IMG/VR virus record: IMGVR_UViG_3300043449_001623
Location: 1 to 30,280 of that record
Strand: one strand, 5' to 3'
Source: a virus
DNA: 30,280 bases
Each line of letters opens with the position of its first letter. Position 1 is the first letter of the stretch. A program made the position numbers and the translations under genes. This document shows, one piece after another, positions 1 to 5,456 of the stretch. Below the pieces are notes generated by a model, which had not been told where the DNA came from, did not search any database, and worked only from the letters and a program-made list of their open reading frames with translations.

Positions 1-100
1 CGTTGCTCGTCGCGGGGATCTTCTGCCTCTCCTGAAGCGGGAAGACCGACCAACCGTGACGCGCGTACCTGAGGGCGTAGTCGCCCATCGTGAAGAGCAT
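1..100 (-). CDS. Primase-helicase, N-terminal fragment (duplicate of the right-end gene)
   Basis: The ATG is at 98-100 on the minus strand and the frame runs off the left edge of the window after 33 codons. It is the same 5' end as the complete gene at 27935-30253 and is present twice only because of the 127-bp end overlap. In the circle this is one gene. What lies directly upstream of it is therefore the sequence at 101-343 here. Confidence 0.9.
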   Translation of the reverse strand, partial: MLFTMGDYALRYARHGWSVFPLQERQKIPATSN

Positions 101-127
101 GATGTACCCGTGGACCGCCGTGGGGGA
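1..127. repeat. Terminal direct repeat, left copy (circle overlap)
   Basis: These 127 bases recur exactly at 30154-30280. The repeat covers the first 33 codons of the helicase gene plus 27 bases upstream. An exact odd-length end repeat of 127 is typical of a de Bruijn graph contig closed on itself, so the likeliest reading is a circular or circularly permuted genome of 30,153 bp rather than a biological terminal repeat. Confidence 0.95.
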
Positions 128-343
128 AGTGGGGGGAGGGATGACCCCTCCCCCCTACGGGTAGCTAGCCCGCGTCCCACGGGGACACTCGCCTAGTAGC
201 CGAGCAGTCAACCCACGCGCCAATCGCTTGAAGTTATCGACATGCGCGAACCTGTAAGATTTCCTTACACGTTCCCCGCGCGAGACCGTGAGACGTGACC
301 ACGGAGAAGACCGAAGATTGAGGGTCACGCCTCACGGCAAGTC
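101..343. other. Non-coding gap upstream of the helicase gene, rich in inverted repeats
   Basis: No convincing gene lies in these 243 bases. Three structures are visible. The first is a perfect 10-bp G/C stem at 131-140 and 146-155 with a 5-base loop. The second is a dyad at 248-274 made of GAAC, TGTAAG, a 5-base loop, CTTACA and GTTC. The third is a large imperfect hairpin at 288-347 in which GTGAGAC and GTGACC pair with GGTCAC and GTCTCAC, just past the end of the MazG-like gene. There is no T-run after any stem. Roles could be termination after the small-gene operon, control of helicase expression, or part of a replication region. Confidence 0.6.
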
Positions 344-634
344 TCACGCGTGCTTCTCGAGCACGAAGAGGAGCACGGCCTCCACGATGCTCTGCGCCTT
401 CGTGCGATTCGCGGCCCGCAGGTAGCAGATCGCGTCGACCAACTCCTGGATGGCGTCCGCTTCGTGGTCGCGCCCGTTGCCACGTTGAAGCGGGACGCCG
501 TGGCGCTCGATGCCCTGCCGACGGCGCTCCTCGTACAGACCACGGAGGACCGGATGCGTCGTGTCGGCGATGATCTCGGCCCACACGTCGCCCACGTCTG
601 GCATCGGTGCGGGTTGCTCGTCGAGTAGGCTCAT
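344..634 (-). CDS. MazG-like (all-alpha NTP pyrophosphohydrolase-type) protein
   Basis: The product is 96 aa. The central part reads like the compact phage MazG-like proteins: an RRxxGIERHGVPLQ stretch, then NGRD, then a DAIQELVDAICYLR helix. Such proteins bind or hydrolyse (deoxy)nucleoside triphosphates and have been linked to nucleotide pool changes in infected cells. Here the canonical EExxE motif is poor, so catalytic activity is uncertain. The start ATG at 632-634 overlaps the stop of the upstream 130-aa gene (ATGA), so the gene is the last cistron of the small-gene operon that begins with the XRE regulator. Family placement is by pattern only. Confidence 0.6.
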   Translation of the reverse strand: MSLLDEQPAPMPDVGDVWAEIIADTTHPVLRGLYEERRRQGIERHGVPLQRGNGRDHEADAIQELVDAICYLRAANRTKAQSIVEAVLLFVLEKHA

Positions 635-1023
635 GGCGCAGCCTCCAGCGCAGCGGTGAGGGCTTCGGCCTCCGTTGGGCCGTAGAACGCGCCAGCCTGA
701 GCATCGTCCTCATCGTGCTCCACGCACCACTTCCGGAGTCCATCACGGAAAATACGTACCGCGCCCATGTCCTCTTTGCCCCACGCCTCCCGCACCAGCG
801 CGAGCAGGCACCCCAGCGTGGCGGGGTCGGTGAGGTCGGGGATGGCGTTCGGGCCTCCTGGTTCTCCGTCTTCACATTCTTCGCGTTCGTACCACGACTG
901 TGTTTCGGACAGCATCCTCCAGCCAGTGCCCATCCCAACCCACTCTACTCGCATCCCCGGCATCCAGCGCCAGCCTCGGCACGCGACGGCGCGTCGGGCG
1001 AGTTCGATCTGTTCCTCGGTCAT
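631..1023 (-). CDS. Hypothetical phage protein, 130 aa
   Basis: Function is not recognised. The protein starts MTEEQIELAR, has a Trp-rich patch (RGWRWMPGM) and a middle segment IPDLTDPATLGCLLALVREAWG that resembles a recurring conserved hypothetical of high-GC phages. The open frame extends upstream, but the ATG at 1021-1023 is chosen because GGAGGGGG lies directly before it and it overlaps the stop of the upstream gene as ATGA. It is soluble, acidic at the C-terminus and has no membrane segment. It sits in a run of translationally coupled small genes between rusA and the helicase, a region usually holding host-takeover or nucleotide genes. Confidence 0.7.
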   Translation of the reverse strand: MTEEQIELARRAVACRGWRWMPGMRVEWVGMGTGWRMLSETQSWYEREECEDGEPGGPNAIPDLTDPATLGCLLALVREAWGKEDMGAVRIFRDGLRKWCVEHDEDDAQAGAFYGPTEAEALTAALEAAP

Positions 1024-1051
1024 GCCCCCTCCTCGCGGCGGTGCTCGCCGC
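1018..1051. repeat. 34-bp junction repeat, copy 1
   Basis: This segment matches 1383-1416 at 33 of 34 positions. It contains the last codons of one gene (GEHRREEG), the Shine-Dalgarno stretch, the ATGA overlap and the start of the next gene. See the second copy and the related finding. Confidence 0.9.
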
Positions 1052-1388
1052 AAGCGATTCGCCTCGCCACGCCGTTCAGCATGAACGAGAAGGTGATGTT
1101 GTCTGAGAAGAGCTTGAGCAGCCACGCCACCACGGCGGCGCGCTCCTCGCGGACGGCGTTCTCTGGGGTGGCGCGTTCGATCTCAAGTCGGTCGCACGCT
1201 TCGCACCAGAACATGGCGTCGATCCTTGACCGATACTCGTCGCGCTCATTGATTGCTGACGCGAGATGCAGTTCTAGATCCTCGATGCGCTCGATCAGCG
1301 CGTCGAAGTCGTCCTTTTGAACCATGCGGTACAGTCCTGGTGTGACGTACACAGATCGGTAGATGATACCGTCAAGGTCGATGGTCAT
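1020..1388 (-). CDS. Hypothetical coiled-coil protein, 122 aa, C-terminus shared with the upstream gene
   Basis: Function is not recognised. Residues about 25-60 are heptad-rich and probably coiled coil (DALIERIEDLELHLASAINE). A WCEACDRLE pair of cysteines follows, then an EERAAVVAWLL helix, and the tail ends IACGEHRREEGA. The upstream 169-aa product has the same order: coiled coil, ERQAVVAFM, CPQC pair, ERGEHRREEGT. The two are probably paralogues with diverged N-termini. The ATG at 1386-1388 follows GGAGGGG and overlaps the upstream stop. EREAVV...IExGEHR tails are common in small phage hypotheticals of unknown role. Confidence 0.7.
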   Translation of the reverse strand: MTIDLDGIIYRSVYVTPGLYRMVQKDDFDALIERIEDLELHLASAINERDEYRSRIDAMFWCEACDRLEIERATPENAVREERAAVVAWLLKLFSDNITFSFMLNGVARRIACGEHRREEGA

Positions 1389-1416
1389 GTCCCCTCCTCG
1401 CGGCGGTGCTCGCCGC
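1383..1416. repeat. 34-bp junction repeat, copy 2
   Basis: Direct repeat of 1018-1051 with one mismatch, 365 bp away. It again spans the 3' end of one gene, the ribosome-binding site and the start codon of the next, which suggests duplication of a gene with its translation signals. Confidence 0.9.
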
Positions 1417-1894
1417 GCTCGATGGCGTTGGCCGTCACGTACAAGGCGGCGTCCCTGCACTGTGGGCACGCAGGCCATTCCGGGTCGGCGCGCATGAACG
1501 CCACTACGGCCTGCCGCTCCAACGCCTCGCCCTTGTTGCGAGCGAAGTCGTAGAGACGCGCGGCCTCGTCGTTGTCGAGAGTACGCGCGTCGCGCAGCTC
1601 GCGGTTGGTATCGCGTAGCATCGCGTTCTCTTCCTTGATCGCCTGGAGGGACACCTCCAGCTCGCCGACCAAACAGGAATAGCCGTACCACTCCATGTAG
1701 GCCGTTTCCGCGTGGCGCTTGGCGTCTTCGAGCGTTGCGCTCCATCCCTCGGGCGTGTTGGCATCGACATTCGCCGTCACCACGCGCCACGAGAAGCCTT
1801 CCTTCTCATGCGCCCAGATCTTGAGCTCATGCGTCTGGTCGTCGGGGCATCCTTGCCACGTCGATCCATCTTCGTACCGATACTCAATCCACAT
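1385..1894 (-). CDS. Hypothetical phage protein, 169 aa
   Basis: Function is not recognised. Three parts are visible. The N-terminal 70 residues hold aromatic beta-type segments and a WSATLEDAKRHAETAYMEWYG helix that resembles the 75-aa product upstream (DASAKHVAEKAYRAW). A coiled coil follows at about 78-105 (EVSLQAIKEENAMLRDTN). The C-terminus carries CPQC and the GEHRREEGT tail shared with the 122-aa neighbour. The start at 1892-1894 has an excellent Shine-Dalgarno (GGGAGGTGG) and overlaps the stop of a possible 18-codon gene. The frame continues further upstream but without a better start. Confidence 0.7.
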   Translation of the reverse strand: MWIEYRYEDGSTWQGCPDDQTHELKIWAHEKEGFSWRVVTANVDANTPEGWSATLEDAKRHAETAYMEWYGYSCLVGELEVSLQAIKEENAMLRDTNRELRDARTLDNDEAARLYDFARNKGEALERQAVVAFMRADPEWPACPQCRDAALYVTANAIERGEHRREEGT

Positions 1895-1950
1895 CACGGC
1901 CACCTCCCGAAGCGACGCACCAGCGCCGCGATGATGTCTCCGAACTTCAT
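1894..1950 (-). CDS. Possible 18-aa micro-gene coupling two cistrons
   Basis: The ATG at 1948-1950 overlaps the stop of the 75-aa gene (ATGA) and the TGA at 1894-1896 overlaps the ATG of the 169-aa gene (ATGA again). The peptide is MKFGDIIAALVRRFGRWP, amphipathic and basic. A GAGG stretch lies about 9 bases before the start. The double overlap fills the gap exactly as real genes do elsewhere in this operon. Its length leaves real doubt, and it may simply be a re-initiation bridge. Confidence 0.35.
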   Translation of the reverse strand: MKFGDIIAALVRRFGRWP

Positions 1951-2174
1951 ACGATCTGCCTCGCGCGCCACGCGCGGTACGCCTTCTCGGCGACGTGCTT
2001 CGCGCTTGCGTCGGTCGGCTGCGAGCCCCACGAATCGTCGTCAGCCGAGCGCGCGTGCATCTGCCAGACCCAACCTGCGCCGCGGTGGGCACGCTTGACC
2101 AGGAGGAGCAGGTCGTCCTCGAGCTCCGCGCGCCACCCACCGTTAGCCTCCGTCCAGCGCACCGCAGAGCTCAC
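1947..2174 (-). CDS. Hypothetical phage protein, 75 aa
   Basis: Function is not recognised. A short basic protein with a beta-rich first half (RWTEANGGWRAEL, LLLLVKRAHR) and a C-terminal helix DASAKHVAEKAYRAWRA similar to part of the downstream 169-aa product, so the two may derive from one ancestral domain. The start is GTG at 2172-2174, chosen because it overlaps the TGA of the small membrane-protein gene upstream (GTGA). No strong Shine-Dalgarno is present, so translation probably depends on coupling. Confidence 0.6.
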   Translation of the reverse strand: MSSAVRWTEANGGWRAELEDDLLLLVKRAHRGAGWVWQMHARSADDDSWGSQPTDASAKHVAEKAYRAWRARQIV

Positions 2175-2296
2175 AGAGCGCCCCAGACGAGGATGAGGGT
2201 CACCACGCCGAGCCCAGCAAGCACGCCGTCGGCGTGGTGGCGGATGGCGAAGACGGGGTCGTAGCGGAGGCAGCGGATGGTGTCGTAGAGGCTCAT
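2171..2296 (-). CDS. Small single-pass membrane protein, 41 aa
   Basis: The reading frame starts with ATG at 2294-2296 behind a clear GGGAGAAA ribosome-binding site and ends with TGA at 2171-2173. The first 24 residues are polar and basic (MSLYDTIRCLRYDPVF...), followed by one hydrophobic segment, GVLAGLGVVTLILVWGAL, that runs to the end. This fits a tiny C-tail-anchored inner-membrane protein. It is the first cistron after a candidate promoter/operator at 2316-2344, and its stop overlaps the GTG of the next gene. Function is unknown; superinfection exclusion or host-membrane modulation are possibilities only. Confidence 0.65.
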   Translation of the reverse strand: MSLYDTIRCLRYDPVFAIRHHADGVLAGLGVVTLILVWGAL

Positions 2297-2315
2297 GGTC
2301 GTTTCTCCCGCCCCT

Positions 2316-2344
2316 CTACTAGCGGACGGTTGCGGAACCTGCAA
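2316..2344 (-). promoter_or_regulatory. Candidate promoter for the small-gene operon
   Basis: On the minus strand TTGCAG (2339-2344) and TAGTAG (2316-2321) are separated by 17 bases, about 20 bases ahead of the ATG at 2296. The -10 box is a weak match to consensus. The -35 box overlaps the 15-bp dyad at 2330-2344, which would allow repression. Confidence 0.35.
2330..2344. promoter_or_regulatory. Dyad TTGCGGAACCTGCAA, operator candidate
   Basis: This 15-bp near-palindrome differs at one base from the minus-strand reading of the perfect dyad at 3027-3041 in the divergent control region. Both sit in front of genes in the same early cluster, as expected for binding sites of one regulator, perhaps the XRE protein encoded nearby. 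Confidence 0.5.
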
Positions 2345-2359
2345 CCCTTAGACGCACAT

Positions 2360-2788
2360 TCACCGCGACGAGATGAAGATGTCGATCCGGCCCACCGCCT
2401 CCACGGCCCGCTTGGCGACGAAGAGCTCTACGACGAGACGGTCATCCGCGAGCACGCCCGCGTCGACCAGGGCGTCTAGGACGATCTTCGCCACGTTGTC
2501 GGCGTCCGGCTTCGTCGCGTAGGCTACGCCGAAGGTGGCCGCGCGGTTCCTCCACGTCTCCCGGTCGCACCACGCGGGCCTCGCCTTCGGCAACGGCCAA
2601 TAGGCCAGCAGCTCGACGCAGACAGGCGTGATGATGGGGTCACCCCGTCGCTGCTCGCGCAGCATGGTAACGGCCGCGTCCATCCACGCGCGATGCTCAG
2701 GCGGCATGTAGACGCGCCCACCTCCTCGCGCAGCTCGGGGACGCGAGGCCCCGCGTGGGACTAGGCCGATGGTGTAGTCGGCGGTCAT
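2360..2788 (-). CDS. rusA: RusA-type Holliday junction resolvase
   Basis: The 142-aa product carries the RusA family core: KPDADNVAKIVLDAL at residues 93-107 with the acidic pair D95/D97 and K101, then ADD at 114-116. In the family these Asp residues bind Mg2+ and cut four-way DNA junctions symmetrically as a dimer. In phages the enzyme resolves recombination intermediates and helps debranch DNA before packaging. The N-terminus matches the usual start (GxxxPRGASRPR, RVYMP). The ATG at 2786-2788 overlaps the stop of the XRE regulator gene. An ERF annealing protein is encoded just across the divergent region, giving a small recombination set. Confidence 0.85.
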   Translation of the reverse strand: MTADYTIGLVPRGASRPRAARGGGRVYMPPEHRAWMDAAVTMLREQRRGDPIITPVCVELLAYWPLPKARPAWCDRETWRNRAATFGVAYATKPDADNVAKIVLDALVDAGVLADDRLVVELFVAKRAVEAVGRIDIFISSR

Positions 2789-3006
2789 GGTGTCTCCACG
2801 TCCTCGACCTGCATCATCATCAGCTCATGCGGCGGCATCCCGAGGACGCGAGCCAGGGCGACAAGTGTGGTCGGGCGGGGGCACCACGTGCCCTCCTCCC
2901 ACCGCTGGACTTGCGCCTTATGCACGCGCAGTTCCCGCGCGAGGTCGGCCCGCGTGAGGCCGAGGTCGGTACGCCGCTCCTGTATGTACTCGCCAAGTCT
3001 GGTCAT
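2785..3006 (-). CDS. XRE-family helix-turn-helix regulator
   Basis: The 73-aa product is a single HTH domain: RLGEYIQERRTDLGLTRADLARELRVHKAQVQRWEEG, then PRPTTLVALARVLG. This is the Cro/CI-type fold with no C-terminal dimerisation or peptidase domain, so it is Cro-like in size. The start ATG at 3004-3006 has no Shine-Dalgarno. A TATAGT hexamer lies 8 bases upstream, so the mRNA may begin at or very near the ATG (leaderless, as for lambda cI from PRM). The gene is divergent from the ERF-clamp operon and is followed, with an ATGA overlap, by rusA. It probably acts on the palindromes at 3013-3041. Confidence 0.85.
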   Translation of the reverse strand: MTRLGEYIQERRTDLGLTRADLARELRVHKAQVQRWEEGTWCPRPTTLVALARVLGMPPHELMMMQVEDVETP

Positions 3007-3012
3007 GGATCT

Positions 3013-3024
3013 GCACTATAGTGC
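3013..3024. promoter_or_regulatory. Palindrome GCACTATAGTGC containing a -10-like TATAGT
   Basis: A perfect 12-bp palindrome lies between the divergent genes. TATAGT reads on both strands. On the minus strand, TTGCGG stands 15 bases further upstream. The same palindrome, extended to 14 bp, recurs at 27659-27672, the only other copy I noticed, in front of another gene. The pattern fits an operator overlapping a promoter. Confidence 0.6.
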
Positions 3025-3026
3025 GG

Positions 3027-3041
3027 TTGCGGGTTCCGCAA
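3027..3041. promoter_or_regulatory. Dyad TTGCGGGTTCCGCAA, operator candidate
   Basis: Perfect inverted repeat with 6-bp arms and a 3-base centre, next to the TATAGT palindrome in the 46-bp divergent gap. A one-mismatch copy is at 2330-2344 and a weaker 12-of-15 copy at 18817-18831. Confidence 0.55.
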
Positions 3042-3052
3042 TACCCTAGTAC

Positions 3053-3316
3053 ATGGTGGGCATGACCCAGCACAACTACCCTCTCGCCGTCGCAAACGTC
3101 CTCACCTTCCTCCTGGAGCACCACGCCGAGCACGTGGAGTTCCTCTCGCTCGAAGCCAGCCCCGAGGGCATCAAGCGGTGCACCGTGTTCCTGAGCTGCC
3201 CGCCCGTCGGGCGCACGATGCTCGGGTGGGAGTGGGACCCCAGCGGCCTGCGCGGCAAGATCTCCCACAAGACGCCCTCGGGCATCACCGTCATCGCACC
3301 GGAGTTCGACCGATGA
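3053..3316 (+). CDS. Hypothetical protein, 87 aa, first gene of the plus-strand operon
   Basis: Function is not recognised. The protein begins MVGMTQHNYPLAVANVLTFLLEHHAEHVEF and is a small soluble mixed alpha/beta protein ending in ITVIAPEFDR. Start choice is uncertain: ATG at 3053 lacks a Shine-Dalgarno, and ATG at 3062 has GGTGGG immediately before it but too close. It is the first gene after the divergent control region, and its stop overlaps the ATG of the ERF gene, so it belongs to the recombination/clamp operon. Confidence 0.65.
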   Translation: MVGMTQHNYPLAVANVLTFLLEHHAEHVEFLSLEASPEGIKRCTVFLSCPPVGRTMLGWEWDPSGLRGKISHKTPSGITVIAPEFDR

Positions 3317-4026
3317 TCCAGCATATGAGCACCGAGCTCGACCAGCTCGCAACCGCCCTCGCAAAGGCGCAGGCGCAGATCCAGCCCGCAGTCAAGGACC
3401 GCCAGAATCCCGCCTTCCGCTCGAACTATGCCGACCTCGCCAGCGTTTGGGACGCGTGTCGCGTCGCCCTCGCGAGCAACGGGCTCAGCGTCTCTCAGCA
3501 TCCGGGGCGTCTCGAGGACGGGACCGTCACCGTGACCACGGCCCTCATGCACGCTAGCGGGCAGCACATCATCAGCGTGGCCTCCGCGATGCCGAAGGAT
3601 GGCAGCGCCCAGGCGGCGGGCTCGGTGGTGACCTACCTGCGGCGCTACGCCCTCGCGGCCGCGGTAGGCGTCGCTCCCGGTGACGACGACGACGGCCACG
3701 CCGCGGGCACGCCCGCCCCGATGCCCCGTCCGCAGTCTGCGCCTCAACAGGCGCCGGCTCCTAGGTCGCAGCCCGCGCAGTCCTCCTCGACGCCGCGCGG
3801 CGTTGACCCGTCCTGTCCGACGTGCGCTGGCGGGATGTGGGACAACCGCCCGAAGAAGGCAAGCGGAGAGATGAACCCGAAGGCCCCTGACTTCAAGTGT
3901 AAGGACAAGACCTGCCAGGGCGTGATCTGGAAGCACTCCGAGAAGGCGGCAGGGCCCGTCCCCGCGACGCGCGAGCCCCTCCTCGACAACGCCACCGCGG
4001 AAGACGACCGCGGCTTCCCCTTCTAG
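3313..4026 (+). CDS. erf: ERF-family single-strand annealing protein with zinc ribbon
   Basis: The 237-aa product matches the ERF family: LAKAQAQIQPAVKDRQNPAFRSNYADLASVWDACR at 16-50, a NGLSVSQ...TVTVTTALMHASGQ beta region, and GSVVTYLRRYALAAAVGV at 103-120. ERF proteins form rings, bind single strands and anneal complementary DNA, driving phage recombination and genome circularisation. A Pro/Gln/Ser linker (about 131-165) joins a C-terminal four-cysteine module, C168-x2-C171 and C196-x4-C201, probably zinc binding. The ATG at 3313 follows GGAG by 8 bases and overlaps the upstream stop; ATG at 3325 is an alternative. RusA across the control region is the natural partner. Confidence 0.85.
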   Translation: MIQHMSTELDQLATALAKAQAQIQPAVKDRQNPAFRSNYADLASVWDACRVALASNGLSVSQHPGRLEDGTVTVTTALMHASGQHIISVASAMPKDGSAQAAGSVVTYLRRYALAAAVGVAPGDDDDGHAAGTPAPMPRPQSAPQQAPAPRSQPAQSSSTPRGVDPSCPTCAGGMWDNRPKKASGEMNPKAPDFKCKDKTCQGVIWKHSEKAAGPVPATREPLLDNATAEDDRGFPF

Positions 4027-4035
4027 AGGCGCACT

Positions 4036-4347
4036 ATGGCTCTCATCTCTTCGCATATGATGCGCCAGCGCCTCGATGCGCTGCTCCACAAGTACACATT
4101 GGAACGGCGCATCGCGCACATCAACGCCGTAAAGGTCTGCATGGTCCAGCTCGACGAGGTCGAGGCCTTCGCCGAGGATCAGGAGGCCGCGCTCCTTCAT
4201 GATCGCGCGCAGTTGGCGACGCTCGACGAGGTCGGCGTCGGGCCTGTTTCGATCATCGTCGATGAGGTCGAGATGTGCCCCGCATGTCTCGCGCCTACCT
4301 CCGCTCATCTTTGGGACTGCCGAATCCGGCAGGCTGGAGCCCGCTAA
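4036..4347 (+). CDS. Hypothetical protein, 103 aa, C-terminal Cys motif
   Basis: Function is not recognised. A helical N-terminus (MMRQRLDALLHKYTLERRIAHI) leads to an acidic middle (LDEVEAFAEDQEAALLHD) and a C-terminal CPAC...HLWDC segment (C81, C84, H91, C95) that could hold zinc. It lies 9 bases after the ERF gene and its TAA overlaps the dnaN start as TAATG, so translation of the clamp is probably coupled to it. A helper for ERF or for the clamp is possible but not shown. Confidence 0.65.
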   Translation: MALISSHMMRQRLDALLHKYTLERRIAHINAVKVCMVQLDEVEAFAEDQEAALLHDRAQLATLDEVGVGPVSIIVDEVEMCPACLAPTSAHLWDCRIRQAGAR

Positions 4348-5456
4348 TGCGTGTTCTCATTGAGAAGACCGTCCTCCTTCAGGCGGCGACCCGCGCCGCT
4401 GGGCTCGTCGATAAGCGCAACCCCATTGCGGCGGCGTCGAAGGCCCTCCTCGACGTAAGCGCCGCTGGGCAACTGCTCGTCACTGCGGGCGACGCAGTAT
4501 GTACGCTGGTCGCGCTTTACCCCGTGGATGTCGTCAGCGACCAGCTCCGGGTCTGCGTGGATGCTGCGCGTCTGCGCGACGTGGCGTCGGTGCTCCCCTC
4601 GGGTACCGTCACGCTCACGCTGCGTGAGAACCTCCTCGAGGTGGCGGCAGGGCGCTCGTCCTTCAAGCTGCCCACGTCGCCCGCGGAGGAGTTCCCGGTC
4701 CCGCAGGCGCCCGCCGACAAGGCCTGTAGAATCCAGCTTGATGCGTCGACGCTCGGTGGCCTCATCCGGTGCGTGTCGCATGCCATCGCCAGCGACGACA
4801 ATCGCTACGGGCTCTCCGGCGTCCACCTCGAGGTGCCGCAGGGCGCGCTCGCGATGGTCGCGACGGACGGGTCGCGCCTCGCGCGTATCGAGCGTCCGGC
4901 GAGTCACCAGGGCGAGCTTCCCCGCCGGATGATGTTCCCCCGACGCGGGCTCCTCGAGCTGGGGCGGCTCATTTCCGACGTCGAGGGCCCCGTAGCCATC
5001 GAGGTGGGTGCACGCGTCGCGCACGTGCATTGGGGCGGCGTGGCGAGCCTCTACGTGCGCCTCCTAGAGGCAGACTTTCCCGCCTACCGGGAGGTCCTCC
5101 CGAAGGCATACAAGCACCGTTTCGTCGTAGACCGCGACGTGGTCGGCGAGGCGCTGAAGCGCGTCCGGCTTGCGGCCCGCGACTCTGCGAAGACGGTGCG
5201 ATGCGCCTTCGGCGCCGACTCCGTCGTGCTGAGCGCGAACCAACTGGACGTCATGTCCTGTCGCGACGAGGTCACCTGCGAGGGCGATAGCGGCCTGAGC
5301 ATCGGACTCAGCGCCGAGTTTCTCGGCGAGGCCCTCGCGGCCTGTCCCCAGGGCGACGTCGTGCTGGAAAGCGGAGGCCCCCTCGCGCCGCTCCTGTTGA
5401 AGCCGCGCGGGGATGCCGCTGCGCTCTACGTCGTCATGCCAGTGCGCCTCGACTAG
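4347..5456 (+). CDS. dnaN: DNA polymerase III sliding clamp (beta subunit) homologue
   Basis: The 369-aa length and three-domain pattern fit DnaN. Recognisable segments are MRVLIEKTVLLQAATRAAG at the start, FKLPTSPAEEFP near 105-116, SHAIASDDNRYGLSGVHLE and ALAMVATDGSRLARIER in the second domain, LLEADFPAYREVLPK opening the third, and the terminal YVVMPVRLD, close to the family ending MPMRL. The ring clamp tethers replicative polymerase to DNA. No polymerase gene exists in this genome, so the phage clamp presumably recruits host enzymes. The ATG at 4347 follows GGAG and overlaps the upstream TAA. Its TAG is shared, as CTAG, with the stop of the convergent gene. Confidence 0.9.
   Translation: MRVLIEKTVLLQAATRAAGLVDKRNPIAAASKALLDVSAAGQLLVTAGDAVCTLVALYPVDVVSDQLRVCVDAARLRDVASVLPSGTVTLTLRENLLEVAAGRSSFKLPTSPAEEFPVPQAPADKACRIQLDASTLGGLIRCVSHAIASDDNRYGLSGVHLEVPQGALAMVATDGSRLARIERPASHQGELPRRMMFPRRGLLELGRLISDVEGPVAIEVGARVAHVHWGGVASLYVRLLEADFPAYREVLPKAYKHRFVVDRDVVGEALKRVRLAARDSAKTVRCAFGADSVVLSANQLDVMSCRDEVTCEGDSGLSIGLSAEFLGEALAACPQGDVVLESGGPLAPLLLKPRGDAAALYVVMPVRLD

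Noticed and set aside
131-155. Rho-independent terminator
   Set aside because: The stem is very strong but no T-run follows on either strand, so it is reported only as a hairpin.
3076-4308. 410-codon minus-strand frame
   Set aside because: It lies opposite the ERF operon, which has clear homology and coupled starts. The antisense product is low-complexity Arg/Gly/His.
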